Source of the DNA: Lumbricus rubellus
Taxonomy: Eukaryota > Annelida > Clitellata > Crassiclitellata > Lumbricidae
NCBI GenBank assembly: GCA_945859605.1
Contig: OX243824.1
Location: 7,369,537-7,433,536, forward strand
Length of the DNA stretch: 64,000 bases
Direction: 5' to 3'
How positions within the stretch are numbered: position 1 is the first letter of the stretch; each line of letters begins with the position of its first letter. Shown here piece by piece: positions 1-12,800 of this stretch. Made by a program: the position numbers and the translations under genes. Under the pieces are notes generated by a model. That model was not told the origin of the DNA and did not search any database. It saw only the letters and a program-made list of their open reading frames with translations.

Positions 1-44
1 ACCACTGATCAACCACTTCAACCTTTGGAAAAAATTTGTCCAAA

Positions 45-165
45 ACTAAGACACCTTTATAACGCTCTCTGTGGCACCCATATCAAGGATCACCTTGTAT
101 AAAAATCAGTTTACAACCAACAAATTAAATTTGTATCAGAAATTATGTTACAATGTTATTTAATA
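45..165. repeat. Copy 1 of a ~115 bp dispersed repeat
   Basis: This segment shares the same ordered words (ACACCTTTATAA, then CTCT, GTGGCACC, ATATCAA, GATCA, then TTGTATCAGAAATT) with 713-830 and 1013-1125. The copies are about 85-90% alike by eye. The spacing (668 then 300 bp) is irregular, so they are not a simple tandem array. The third copy shares the TTGTATCAGAAATT end with the first. No coding potential is seen. Confidence 0.6.
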
Positions 166-414
166 ACATTCTGAGTACTGCTTCGACCTATCTTTGCGAC
201 CTTTACTGCCCTGCACCCTGAGTGCACTAGCTCGTCATCCTGTCTGCTCTACTGAGCATGGTGTGCTCATCGTCCCTCATGCCCGCACAGCCACCAAGCA
301 GAATGGCTGGTTCCTCACTTTGTTGCTGCATCCCTTTGTCGCTGCGCTTATTCCCCATGGTCCACTGTGATTCTTTAGATCTATGCATATCTCAAAACAG
401 TCCTTTTTAGCTGT

Positions 415-510
415 ACTAGGGTCGGGAGCGCTTCTGAGTAGTCGCCTTGAAGGGGCGCCATATAAATTCTCATAATGAATGAATTAATGGATGAATTGTA
501 TACAATCTTC
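415..510. repeat. SINE tail fragment
   Basis: The words GGGAGCGCTTCTGAGTAG, CCTTGAAGGGGCGCCATATA and a following (AATG)n tail are the reverse complement of the ATATAGCGCC...CTCAGAGGCGCTCCC part of the tRNA-derived SINE at 16433-16638. Only the non-tRNA end survives. The same fragment type occurs near 3590-3650, 12780-12840, 15375-15440, 19640-19690, 29230-29330 and 59040-59110. Confidence 0.6.
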
Positions 511-712
511 CAATTCTAAAGATTGACCATATCTTCCATATTCAGACATCTAAATAAAGTAATGTCCTCCACAGACCTCATGCCCCATGAATTGATTCTC
601 CTTTTTTAACCTGAGCTTCAAGCCTTTTCCATTCTGCTTTACACTAATAATATTGATATCTCTAGTATTGATCCAATTCTGCTCTAACTATACACTAAAT
701 ACAGTAAATATA

Positions 713-830
713 CACTAAAACACCTTTATAATGCTCTCTGTGGCACCTATATCAACGATCATTTTGTATTTAGATCAGTTTCTACAACCAACCAATGGAC
801 ATTGTATCACAGTCCTGTACTCGAGCAGAC
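713..830. repeat. Copy 2 of the ~115 bp dispersed repeat
   Basis: It matches copies at 45 and 1013. With copy 3 it shares the preceding TATACACTAAAACACC, so these two are the closest pair. The family identity is unknown to me. Confidence 0.6.
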
Positions 831-1012
831 TGTGTGTCTTTAAAATCTTACAAGTAATCAGCTAACAACAGGAAATCATATGAGAGTTGGGGGGAGGGGA
901 CAGAGTCTTAGGTCAAAAACCAACACTTAGCATATTATTAAGCGTTTGCATAATAACCTTCACACTTGAATAATAACACCGTCCAAGGTTCACCGCTCAG
1001 GTTGTAAATATA

Positions 1013-1125
1013 CACTAAAACACCTTTATAATGCTCTACGTGGCACCTATATCAACGATCATTTTGCAAATAGAACAGTCTATAAAACAACCCATCCCTG
1101 TTGTATCAGAAATTGTGTTATAATG
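1013..1125. repeat. Copy 3 of the ~115 bp dispersed repeat
   Basis: It matches copies at 45 and 713, beginning AAACACCTTTATAATGCTCT and running to the TTGTATCAGAAATTGTGTTA end. Confidence 0.6.
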
Positions 1126-2992
1126 ATTCACATCATAAGGTGGGTCCAGTGTACATTCTATATCAGTCTGATCTTCAATCCAACGACCCGTGCAAGTGAC
1201 AAAAGCCTCTTTTCAACGCTACATGTCTTCTGTCAACTTAACAACAAGTCTATGCGACACAACCAGGAAGATTGCCAGCTCAACAATCACACTGATAGCA
1301 GACGAAAAAACAACATGCGCATAACAACAGGTGCAGCGTTAAAAGCATTTTATTCAACGGCACACACACTCGTAGCCAAGAATAGATAAACAAATAAACA
1401 AAACAACTGTGAATGACTTGAGCCAACGATCTCAATCAGCCAGCAACTCAAAATGGTTCTAAAAGGTGAACACAGAAATGTCACACACACACACCCACCT
1501 CCCACACACCATCCCCCCCACCCACACATCCCCTGCACACACATAAACCCCATACACATAAGAAGTCTGAAGAATATACAATGTCTGACGTACATAATTA
1601 TATGTGTCTCATTGATCACTTATACAAGGAATACGCAATGCACAACAAAGATGATGATATATATACGAAGTGTATACACATTAGATAAACATACAATTAT
1701 ACACCAACATACACACACATATAGACACATGTACACTTAATTCACTTGCATTAGCATTTACCCTTGCATTAAGATTTACCAATTGCCTAAGACATTTACA
1801 GGCAGTGAAACAATAATTATCTAACGCACCCAAATAGACGACTGTCACCTGTAACCTTAAATGGTGAAGCAACAGCATCAAAAAAACAAGATCCAATTAG
1901 CTCTGCAACTGATCCGGCCATGAGTCAGCCCCCCTACATGATTACCCAAAAAGCCCAGTTGACATGTAATTAAGGCTATAGAAGAGTGCTGGCTACAAAC
2001 GGTCATTGTACGTCCACACAAACACCTGCAGTCCAGCTGACTAAAACCGACCAGGCAGCTCGTTAACTGTATAAACAGGCTGCAAAGCAAGCCATTGATG
2101 CTGGAAAGGCATTTGAAATCTGTTTAGATGAAGAAGACTAGCCCCTTCATAATAATAATAATAATAGTAATAATAATAACAATAATAATAATGATGATTT
2201 ATATGGTTACAAGGGCAACTCACATACAACCAACAGCAGGATAGGCCTTACTAAATGTGACGCCGGGGTTCGAAACCCGTCATTTGTCGCTTCCTAGATA
2301 TTGCGCTAGATGCCGAAATAGGCGAGAGGGGTCAAGAATGCAATTTATTTTTCAGTTCAGCATATTATGACTGTGAATTCGTCCTAATTGCGAAGTAGTG
2401 AACCGATTTTGATGCCGTTTGCGTTATCTGATTCAGAATACATGCCTCTATTGCCCAGAACAATTGCAGAATAATAACTTAGTAGGTTCAGTAGACTTGG
2501 ATTACACGAATATTCAGTAACTTTTCGTTTGGTTTTCTCACTATAAACTATTGAAAGAATCAAACGAGCATAACTTCAGTTAGAAAAGATATTTTCATTC
2601 TGTTAAAAGCATTTTAGAGCTTGTTCATTGTAGCATATGACTAAATCAAAAGGTCAAAAACCGACATGTGACGGGTTTTGAGCCCCCATGTCACAAATAA
2701 ATAAGTCTTGAGACCAGATTTGAAGTCCTGAGTCCCCAGCTCACTGTTCCAGCATCTGAGGCCGGCCACTCAGAAAGCATGTCCCACCTCCTTTATCCAA
2801 ATTTGACACCAACACTAAGATGACACCTGCACATAGGCCTAGGATGCCCTACATAATAATAGTACATATGTAAGCTAGCCCTGAGGCAGCCATGGGTATG
2901 AAGCTGAAGCATTTTAGCCTATGTATATGAGGGCCAGTGGCCACTCCTCCCTTACCCTCTCAACTTCCACCTGAACTCTACCCTCAGTGTAC

Positions 2993-3434
2993 TTAGGCGT
3001 AGAAAAAAAATTGTTGTGTTTCCGGTAACCCGACCGACCCATTTTTACGACCGCGACTCTAAAATTTTTGTAAAAATTTTTTATTAAAAAAATATATTTT
3101 TGTCAAAAAAAAAGTTTTCAAAAAAAAGTTAATTTTTAAAAAAATATTTTTTAAAAACATTTGTATTGACATAACATAAGAGACGTCAACAAAATGAAAT
3201 TAATAGGACTGTTTCTAGAGCAGTTTTAGGTGCAGACAGTCGGAAAATAGGCAGTTCATACTTGCTTAGAACATGTACTTTGTTTCAGCGTGCAAAAAAG
3301 ACTAGTGGGGTTTACTTTTTCGGATAGTCACTGCATAAAAATATTTTACCAAAATAAAAATATTTTCCGACCTACCTACCCAATTTTTTTTAGCTCTGTT
3401 ACCGGAAACACAACATTAATTTTTTTAGGCCTTA
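2993..3434. mobile_element. Long inverted-repeat MITE-like element
   Basis: The left end holds TGTTGTGTTTCCGGTAAC and the right end holds its reverse complement GTTACCGGAAACACAACA, each flanked outward by a poly-A or poly-T run and a TAGGCSTA-like end. The interior is very A/T rich with no open frame. Exact ends and the target duplication are not resolved, so the superfamily is open. Confidence 0.6.
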
Positions 3435-3864
3435 TAGCTGAGTTAGTTGTCAAGGATGCAGATGAGCCAGAAATCTCAAACTAAATTTCTACAATGACAG
3501 GACACAAACACTTAATAGGGCAGCATGTATCTGACAGAGCAGTGACAGATCAGCACATGTATACCTAGCAAGAACTTAACCACCTTTGAGTAGGGACCTT
3601 GAAGTTGTGCTATATAAATTCTGATCTATTGATTTATTGACTGACATATACAGTGCAACAGTTCATTAGTCCAGAAGCCCCAACGGACACTGTACAAAGT
3701 TTCTGCAATACCTGCCGCCCTACAAAAGCAGAGCAGAGCTCTGGTAAAAGCAAGCCTAGAATGCTAGAGAACTAGGGTGCTGGGGAAAAAAGCGCAAAAT
3801 TCAGTGCAAAGTGCACTTTCCACTTTCTCCATGCTTTACAGTAGAATTAAAAAAATAAAATGCA

Positions 3865-3940
3865 ATCATTCATCCATTCATTCTGAGAATTTATATACCA
3901 CGTCTACAAAAGATCTACTCAGAGGCGCTCCAATAACAAG
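3865..3940. repeat. SINE fragment (CATTCATT ... TCAGAGGCGCTCC)
   Basis: This fragment carries a CATTCATTC-type tail, then GAGAATTTATAT and CTACTCAGAGGCGCTCC. That is the 3' portion of the SINE family seen in full at 16433-16638, with the tRNA-like head missing. Confidence 0.55.
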
Positions 3941-4712
3941 TGGGTCTGTCTGACAGAAGTTTTGGCCATTGTATAAAATAACATTGTACGCAGGTGATGC
4001 TATTTTTTCATGCATCCAATTTGTTCTTGCAAAACAAGAACTAAGGCAAGTAAGTAAGTAGAGCTCTGCTTTCCATGATGCATGCTTTCTGTCCATTCAG
4101 AATTACTAGAGTGTTACTATTATACTACACAAGGCTTCCACCACTGAAAACCACCTAAATAGGAAATTTTGCTTAACATGCCAAATGTCTTCTTTTCAGG
4201 TACTTTTAAAGTGAGTCACTTCTCATGCTAAAGGGAGATCCATTCTCCCAATATTTGTTCCACAACCTAAAGTGAACTACTTCCATTCGCAAACATTTTG
4301 TCACACCTTTTCAATGGTCGTGCTTTCAACCTGGCATCTTTCTAGCCACAATATTGGCTTATCAACACTTGAAAACCTTTCTCTTTACAACCGGGTTGGA
4401 AGCAACTCTTTCCTAAGTACAATACTGATGTGCTATATAAATGGTCTGAATTAACAAATCAATGTGCTACACCCATGAGTTGTCATTCAGCCCAGCACCT
4501 TCATTCAGCCTTCCATTTGCTTTCTACAAAGCCATTCTTCAACACATACGCTGTTCTGTATTGTTTGTTTTAGTCTGGAATGTAACACTGCACACCAAAC
4601 TATTGTCAACTGTAGAACATTGCTGTAAATTGACCATTTCAGTGCCCATGATGTCTATACTAAACATGCCTCTGAATAACAATATTAAATCAACGTCTAG
4701 AACTGGTTTTAC

Positions 4713-4854
4713 CTTTGAGTTGTGGTAAAGCCTGAAGCTCAGACGATCCCTGAGTGCGATAATGTGATGATCCTTGGCTTCGCTTCTGCTTACGGCTTTT
4801 TATCAGAGCCTTGTTCTTGAAAGGGTCTATTTTATCTACAATCTTTGATGCCAT
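4713..4854 (-). CDS. First coding exon of a PP2A B56 regulatory subunit (PPP2R5 family)
   Basis: On the minus strand an ATG at 4854-4852 opens 47 codons plus one base before a clean donor (AAAG|GTAAAA, GT at 4712-4711). The encoded N-terminus contains KRSQGSSHYRTQGSSELQ followed by ALPQLK. This matches the conserved basic Ser/Gln-rich leader of B56 subunits, where the next residue is Asp; the split codon starting with G is consistent. B56 proteins are substrate-selecting HEAT-repeat subunits of protein phosphatase 2A. Only this exon is in the window; the HEAT-repeat exons must lie beyond position 1. The paralogue (alpha, epsilon and so on) cannot be decided from 47 residues. It is divergently arranged with SNX25. 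Confidence 0.8.
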
Positions 4855-6537
4855 TTTGACAGAGGTATAGGCTCAAACAGTGTTTAAAAATCAACTCCTA
4901 TATCTCGAGTGTCCACCACCCGCCAATGTCAGTAGAATCCAATGTAAATTATATCCTGAAACTTTCTAAGCTAGTTTTTGTCACAAATGCTACGATCAAG
5001 CGCAAATTTACTACTCTTAAACTCTTAAAAATTTTAATCGCAACTTATGTTCAGATCCGCAACTGCGGGGCACACGTCTAGCCCACAAATCCTAAAAATG
5101 GAGGCGACGATTTCCAGGAATTTCTTGAAACATTTTCTATTCGGACAGACTATTACAGGAATCGGGAAAAACCTTGAAAAGCTGCAAGCACCATCATAAA
5201 CTCGCAATGAATTAATTTAGTACGCTTAACTTATTTAATTAAAAACGCTAACTACACCATTTTAATTACAGCTTTATCTATGGCCTTATGGCGATAGCAC
5301 AGCTTAGATATCGTTTTGCATTCAACACTTAGTGACGTAATCATAGACCGAGCACCTAAATGCATAGGTTAGTAGCGGCGCGCCACCATTTCAGCGCTTA
5401 GCTGCTTCATATATTTAAACAAAACTCAAGCATTGCTTGTAAAGAAATGATCAATGGCAGCGCAAAGCTCAATCGTAAGTTCATGATTTATTAACATTTT
5501 TATTTTCAGATTACATGATATTGTCGTATTTCGTAAATGCTGTTCAAAGCGAAGATGAGAGCAACAGAACTGTTTGACGGTCCGTATGACGTCATGTTAT
5601 AAGTACATAACATAATATATTATCCGCCTAATATCAAAGACTTCAAAGTACAGTACTCAGTGCGATGGGCAAGCAAATGTGTAAGTTCTATAGCGCGTGC
5701 ATTTCTGTGACAATATTTTACACCTATTGTTTGTCTTCATTAGATTCTATTGCATGTGCATGCTAGAGATTGGTCTGTACTGAGATGTATTTAACCATTG
5801 TTTTAAAATAGGGATGATAACAGTTCAAAGGCTTAGCTAATTGGCTAATTCCGAAAAAGGAACCGTGCCTTTAGTGTGTTGACGTCATTGATTTCTGTGT
5901 ACACTTTGAAGCCATGAGTGAAATGATTTAAATGCTCTTTAGTCCTCAAAATTTTGTGATCGAGGTGCTTCAGTGAGTTTTAAAAATGTAATATATCTAG
6001 TCGTGCAAAGTTCAAAAATATTCAGCGAATTGCTGTTTTCTTCATTTTTGTGTAGCCTTAATGTTACGAAAACGTGTTTGCTTCACGCCCACTTGCAGTT
6101 GTAGGCCTAAACTATTTAGGCCTTTTATGAGCCTGTGAGCAAGAACTAGTCCTTGTAAAGAAGTTTCTGAAGTTATTTGTGTATGGCTTATGAACGTTAC
6201 AGCAAAAATTGGCGGTGTCAAAGCATTCGTCACTGGCTGTCTTTATCTTGATCATTAACTTCCTTCCGTTTTTACTTTTTAATTCATAATATTTTCGTTT
6301 CATTTTTCTAAGTCAACAAATCCATCATAATAGTACAATTTTGTTGTGTCAACTGTGTTGAAGAGCTTCATGCTTTCAGTATTATATTCTTGAACAAAGT
6401 CATTTCTTACCGTAGGATTGGTGTCACTGAGCACTGCAAAGTTACAATTTCCTTTTTTAGTGATTATGCTGACTTTACAGATAAATTAATAAAGTCCATT
6501 TTAAATGGGTTTATGACGGAATCATTTTAATTTACAG
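4855..6537. promoter_or_regulatory. Shared upstream region between divergent PPP2R5-like and SNX25-like genes
   Basis: About 1.7 kb separates the two ATGs, which point away from each other, so promoters for both genes probably lie here. Two palindromic CRE-type sites (TGACGTCA) occur at 5587-5594 and 5880-5887. A splice acceptor (TTTACAG, AG at 6536-6537) precedes the SNX25 start, implying an upstream non-coding exon in this interval. No TATA box stands out. The promoter assignment is inference. Confidence 0.45.
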
Positions 6538-6591
6538 GTTTTTGTGACAATGAAGAAATGACACTTTTATCATGAAGCAATAATAGTCTCA

Positions 6592-6810
6592 ATGCATCTG
6601 GTGCCGCAGCTGCTATTGGCATGTATGGCGCTGTTGGTTTCCTACTTTTTCTGGGATACTGTGCTGTCCTGCATCTGTGATATCTTCATCCTCACATCCT
6701 GCATCATTGGATTCTGCCTCGGACTCATCATTGTGCTTTCAGACCAGAAATACCTGCCCGTCTGTTTCCGTCCTCCACCAAAGTGTTGTAAAATGTTGGG
6801 ACGTGTTAAG
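6592..6810 (+). CDS. SNX25: SNX25 exon 1: membrane anchor
   Basis: 73 codons, phase 0, donor AAG|GTAAGC. Residues about 4-20 and 30-48 are two strongly hydrophobic segments separated by a short [14 protein letters not shown] turn, then a Cys/Pro-rich stretch. This is the usual N-terminal hairpin anchor of SNX13/14/25-type proteins. The ATG at 6592 is preceded in the same exon by two tiny upstream ORFs of three codons each (ATGs at 6550 and 6573), both closed before the start, which could dampen translation. Confidence 0.8.
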
Positions 6811-9800
6811 GTAAGCGCAGACTTTGAACGGAAGCAAGACTTTAATGTTTTAATGAATCGCTCTCGACATGTAACCAACTCTGAGAAAGTTAGTCGGAGC
6901 TAGGTTGGATTTAAATTTGAGCATTGAGGATCAGAAGTGTTAAATTTAAAAAAATAAAAAATTAAGATTTATTTGAACATTAGTAATTCAATTCAATTCA
7001 AGACTTTTATTGACACCAGCAACAACAGAGCAATGTTATTACAAAAATATCACTACAAATTATGATAATTATGTTTGACCATACAGACACGCAGGTGTTG
7101 CATGCTTTTCTACATGTTGATTGTTGATGTGTCTTTACAGCACAGTATCACTAATCAGCTATTGAAAAGGAACCTGTCACTATCACAGATCCTTATGGCC
7201 CAGACGTTGCCTAGATAGGGATTACATTATTCTACCTGTTGAAAGCACAACTTGCCAGTCCTAACGCCAATGAATTTAATTAATGGCTTAAATACCAGGA
7301 ATGTTTTATTCCTAATCAAATAATTTGTGTAAAATGTTGTTTTTGCAGAATTGGGCGTCGTTTGTTCGGAGCAAGAAGCCCATTGTGACGACACACAATT
7401 TGGACTTTGCCATTCAAGAACTGATGGATCTCGTCATTAGGGACTACATCCTTTCGTGGTACACTCATATCGGACGCGATACAGATCTCTTTTCCAATGT
7501 GATACAGTGAGTAACAATGTTCAGTCCCATGTGTTGAGACCTTGAGTAAATTCTTCACTTTCAATAATACTCTGCAATATAATTACAGTTGTGCCTGTCT
7601 GTCGAGGCGTGTGGGCTTATGAGCTTTATAAGAAGGGTGATATCAAATTGCAGTTGTATTGTATTGTATTATATTGTATTGTATTTGTATTGTATTAATG
7701 TATATTGTATTGTATTGTATTGTGTTGTATTGCATTGTATACTCGATTTGAAAAGCGACCAATTGATGATTATATTTCGTTGCTTATTATTATACTGCAA
7801 TTAATTAGTGAAAATTGTCAGCATGCCTTCAGAAGTTTGGGAGGATGGCAAGCTGTCAAATACATTTCTATCAATTGTATAGACATAATGGTTTCCAATA
7901 GTTTTCTGTGTGTGATGTGTTGTCGGAGTAAAAGCTTTGAACCGATATTTATTTATGGAATTATTAGGTAAAATCGGTAGGATGCTGTGACAGGTATTTA
8001 GCAGGTTTTTTTGTCTTGTATGTGTAGGAGCGACCTTTGGTGTGCTGTGGAAAATTTCAGTCTCCACGTTGAAAAGATCGACAAAACAACGTTTCTCAGT
8101 GAAGATTGTGTAAATGCTATTTCTGACCATCTCGATATGATACAGCAGGCGAATCGGAGGTATACCAAAGCTTTCTTTACTGTGTCAAGTCGCTCTCTCT
8201 AAGTCTCTGTGTCTCTCTTTCACTCTCTGTGCGAGTGATCGAGTGATAGACAAGTTTCTCAGGTGGTTTAAGCCTCTCGTTTGGGGGGGGGGGGAGTGAG
8301 CACTGTCAGTCGGTATGTATTTTCGAAGTAGGTTGATGATGTAATGTAGTGTAAATCACAGAAATTTTGCAGTGCTACACACAAAAACTGCATGACGGTC
8401 CTTGAGTGAGACCAAATTATTACACAGTGCTATATCAGATCAAGTCTACTCACGGGATCTGGGAAAGTTTGAAACCGTCACTCTCACGGAAAGATGCAAA
8501 TCTAAATGGGTGCAATATTAAAATGACACAGACTGATTTTATATCAACAATTTTCAAGTCTTTTGCACATTTTATTAGTTTAAGATGTTAAGTTCTATTA
8601 AAGTCATTTATGAGCCTACAAGTTTTAATCTGTAATTGAATTGTGCTTTTTTGGCTCTAAAATGCTGGATTTCATGAGAAATTGCAATTCATTAATACGA
8701 TGATTTAACACGACAACCTATAGATACAATTAATCTTTTACTCGTTTGCCCCGAGAATATCTGCTGAAAACGGGCTTAAAATTTAAAAATTACCGGGTTA
8801 AGGGTTAATACAATGATTTGATTCTGCTGACTGTTTAAAAATTTGAAATTCCAGTTCCGATTGGTCAAGGCCAGCGTTTAGTCTGCATTCCTGCCTTCGA
8901 GATACGACATCAGAACTGAAACATTTACGCGAGGTAGTCGAGGTTTTTCTCACATTCCTCGCACCGAAGGCATACACCAGATGCGCTTGCACTAGACATC
9001 TGCTCAGAGAAATTCTTACAAACAGAGGTTTGACCATCTGGTGTCTTATGTAGTAACTTGTCTAGTAGTGTTAAATATGTAACACGCATAGCTTAAATTT
9101 AAAACCTTAATTTATGAGAATATGCTTTATTTTTTGTGATTTTGTGAGATTCATATCTTTCGTTAAGATGTTAGAATTATCAATAAAGGAAAAATATACA
9201 CAATGATAATGTAAATAAATATTAAAAAAATATATACAATGATAAATAAATAATTGTTAATTCTATCTTACAGTCTTACAGATGATCTTCTGAATATAAT
9301 TATTGACCTCATTACGACTTGGAGCGTCATCAGTTGATGCCTTGTACATTAGGCACTGGCACAATAGAAGTTACTGATTACAATAGAAGTTACTGATTAC
9401 AAAAGAAGTTACTGATTGCAATAGAAGTTACTGATTACAATGGAAGTTACTGATCACAATAGTTGATACTGATTACAATAGAAGTTCTAATTGCAATTGA
9501 AGTTACTGATTACAATACATACTAATAGCAATAGGAGTTACTACCGGTAATTACTGTTTGAAAGATTACAATATTACAATAGAAGATACTAATTACTATA
9601 GAAGTTACTAATTGTGATCATTGTCTGTTAATTGCTTGCAGTCTTCAAGCCTGCCATTGATCTGATTACCGACCCGTTCTACCTGAACAGCACGCTTTAC
9701 AACTGGTTGACTTACCGAGAGCAGCTACAGGCCGAACATTCGAGAACGTATACATACGCATCGACGTACGAAGAATTCATGTCCATCATTAAACACTGTT

Positions 9801-12800
9801 CGGACCTGGAACACTTGAAACAAATGAGGTATGGTTTAATGAAATCTGTTTTAATTAATGTGCAGAAATTACCATGTCTTTGTATTGGTCAAATGTTTCG
9901 ACAGTACTTATGAAGATCAGTTGTGGGAGATGAAATATGCATTTATCCATAAAATTGACTTGGACACCAATGATCTCGGATTATTATGTGAAATTTTTGA
10001 CGATCCCTGTGGTAATGCATAAATGTGGAAATGATGGATTAATGTGGAAATGGAAAAATGTGGAAATGGATAAATAACTAGATAAGTAACATTATCATAA
10101 GTATTCAAAGAATATTTCGCACTATTATTTGACGCTCAGTATTTCTCAATAAAGTGTTTACTGTACCAGTAGTGCTTGATAGCTGGACTGTAAAATCGAG
10201 ATGAGGAAGGTGAAGGAGGAAGAAGAGATGGAGGAAGAGCAGGGGAAGAACTGCACAAGAAATATATACATCAAGTATCTTTCAAATGATCGTTTCTGTA
10301 TTTTTCTACTTTAGGTTGAATGTGATCTCAGAAATCATGTTATCCACAACGCTACAAAATATAAAGAAATCTCGAGGAATCGAAACGGGTAATATTTGCT
10401 GAGAGCATTCTTGAAACTGAAAAAAATATTAAATTTTATGAAGTGACTAGAAGTATTAGGACTTTAGAATGGTTTCACCGTCATGCTGCAGTGTTGAAAT
10501 TTTAAAAAATTCAACATTGGGGGCACATCCCTTTCTAATCCCTCCCCTCTCTCTGTGCTTCACGTCTTGGCACTTGTCTTTTCGCAGCATGTTCATTCCC
10601 CCTTCCCCAAAGTCAAGACCAAGTCTCCACCCATTATGTTCTTATGCTTCCTGGATGTTGAGGCCAAGCCGTTGCTTTTTCACATCTACTGCATAAACTC
10701 TATTTTTGATTCATTTTGCTCTTGTGAAAGTAGGCCTACAGAGGATGGTTCTTTATCAATTTTACGCATCTTTTGTTGTGTTTGGCTTTCCAGACAAGAG
10801 TCTTTCACCAAAGGGAATGGATAAGGGAGAGCTACTTCACTCCAGAAATCTTCCCAAATACATAAACCAGGTAGAAGTTGAATTTCGAAACATTATGACC
10901 AACTGTATTCATGCATGAAACTTATTAAAAGAACGCATTACCAAAAGGAAATGCGCAGTTGCGTAAATTGAAACGACGTCAGTCTCGCGTAATGTGCTAC
11001 GCTGAATTATAAACAGGGAAAGTTCAGTCACTTTGATTTTGCGTGTTATGGCAAAAGTTGGTGTTTAAACCTATGTAAATCCGCTACACTAAACTGATAA
11101 AAAATCGTGAAAGTCTTGTTGCTTCGGGTTAAAATGATGCCAATTACGCACATTATTGTATAATTGTTTCTTTATGACTTCAGTTTTTGCACATACTGTT
11201 TCTTTCTTTATCTTGCTGTGCACACAGATACGAAAAAAAGACTGGTGAGGGCTTTGATAATACCGACAGTACTATATGGTTGTGAGACATGGACAATGAC
11301 CAAGATAATGAAAAAAAAGATTAACGCATGTGAGATGTGGATTTGGAGGAGGATGCAGAGAATATCTTGGAAAGAAAAAAGAACAAATGAGTGGGTGCGC
11401 ACAGAAATTGGTATCGATATGGATGAGTCGTTACAACAAACAGTGCTAAGAAGAAAGTTGGATTTCTTTGGTCATGTTATGCGTTCAAATGGTTTGGAGA
11501 AAGATATGATGCTGGCATGCGGTGAGGGAAGGAGAAAACAAGGACGACCAAGGAAAAGGTGGTTGGACGATGTTCAAGAAACAACAGGAATGAATCTGGA
11601 ACAACTAAGAGAAGCGACATCAGACAGAAAGCAATGGAGAAGGCTGGCCTTATCGATCGCTAGAGTTCAACGAACTGACAGCACAAGGTGACAAGGTGCA
11701 CACATGCTGTTTCTTTCATTGCTTAAGTGCCTGCACATGGTGTTTCTTTCTTTACTTCAGTGCCTGCACATGCTGTTTCATGCATACGATGATTTCTTTA
11801 GCGCTGTGAGTTTTGTTTAGCTGAAGGTGGCTAAGGCAACATGTGAAAAGCGGATCCATCGGTTTGGTGGAGCAGAGTACTTGTCCTACATCGAGGAAAG
11901 TCAACAGCTGGAGAGAATTCCGGGTAAAAAGGTTCGGCTGAGAGTCTCGGTTTCATGGTATTTAATATGGCTTGATATGTTGTGAGGCCTGTGATCCTTC
12001 ATTTGTTTTACGTGATGATTATGATTTAGGTGTGATATGATCAGCTATGAGCTTTGTTTTGATATGGTTCCTTATGTTTTGTTGTTGTCAGAATGTGATA
12101 ATTACTGTGTGATAGGATATGATGTCATGTTATGATGTGACATGATCTTATATGATCTTATGTTATGATATGACATGATCTTATATGATCTTATGTTATG
12201 ATGTGACATGATCTTATATGATCTTATGTTATGATGTGACATGATCTTATATGATCTTATGTTATGATGTGACATGATCTTATATGATCTTATGTTATGA
12301 TGTGACACATTGATCTTATATGACCTTATGTTATGATGTGACATGATCTTATATGATCTTATGTTATGATGTGACATGATCTTATATGACCTTATGTTAT
12401 GATGTGTTTTCAACACAAGTTTTTGTTTCTGATCTTCCTTACCTTCAATTTAGAAATACCAATTTTGTACAATTAATAGGTGTTTTACATTTTGTGAAGC
12501 ATACTTCATCCAACCTACACTGCTGCGGGGCTCATAGATCACGTCAATGAACTACCTTACACAATATGTGCATGTGCCTGTAGGTTTGCACATGGTATTG
12601 TTTATACAATAAACAAATGGTATTGTTTTGGACAGGTTTTGTCTTTTGAAGTGATAATGCATTCCATGGACGCACGATCTCATTTAGCTTCATTCCTGAA
12701 GAAAAGTGGAAAAGAATGTCTTGTTAGGTCAGTGTATCCATACAGTTCTTCAGTTTTATCTGTCTTACTAGAATCAATCAATCGATTGATTAGAATTTAT

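Larger units (their letters stand above)
1..4712. other. Non-coding, repeat-rich stretch, probably intron 1 of the PPP2R5-like gene
   Basis: I see no exon with a recognisable protein match here. The region lies downstream, in transcription direction, of the donor of a minus-strand first coding exon, so it is most simply that gene's first intron; this is inference. It contains three copies of a ~115 bp repeat, SINE fragments, a CA/CCCA-rich stretch (1480-1550), an AAT-type microsatellite (2149-2200), and an inverted-repeat element (about 2993-3434). Short open frames here are of chance size. Confidence 0.5.

Noticed and set aside
2240..2300. tRNA gene suggested by a GGTTCGAAACC B box
   Set aside because: No matching A box, anticodon stem or acceptor stem at the right distance; probably a SINE remnant.
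12102..12416. 104-codon repeat protein on the minus strand
   Set aside because: It is produced by the 33-bp minisatellite in SNX25 intron 8.
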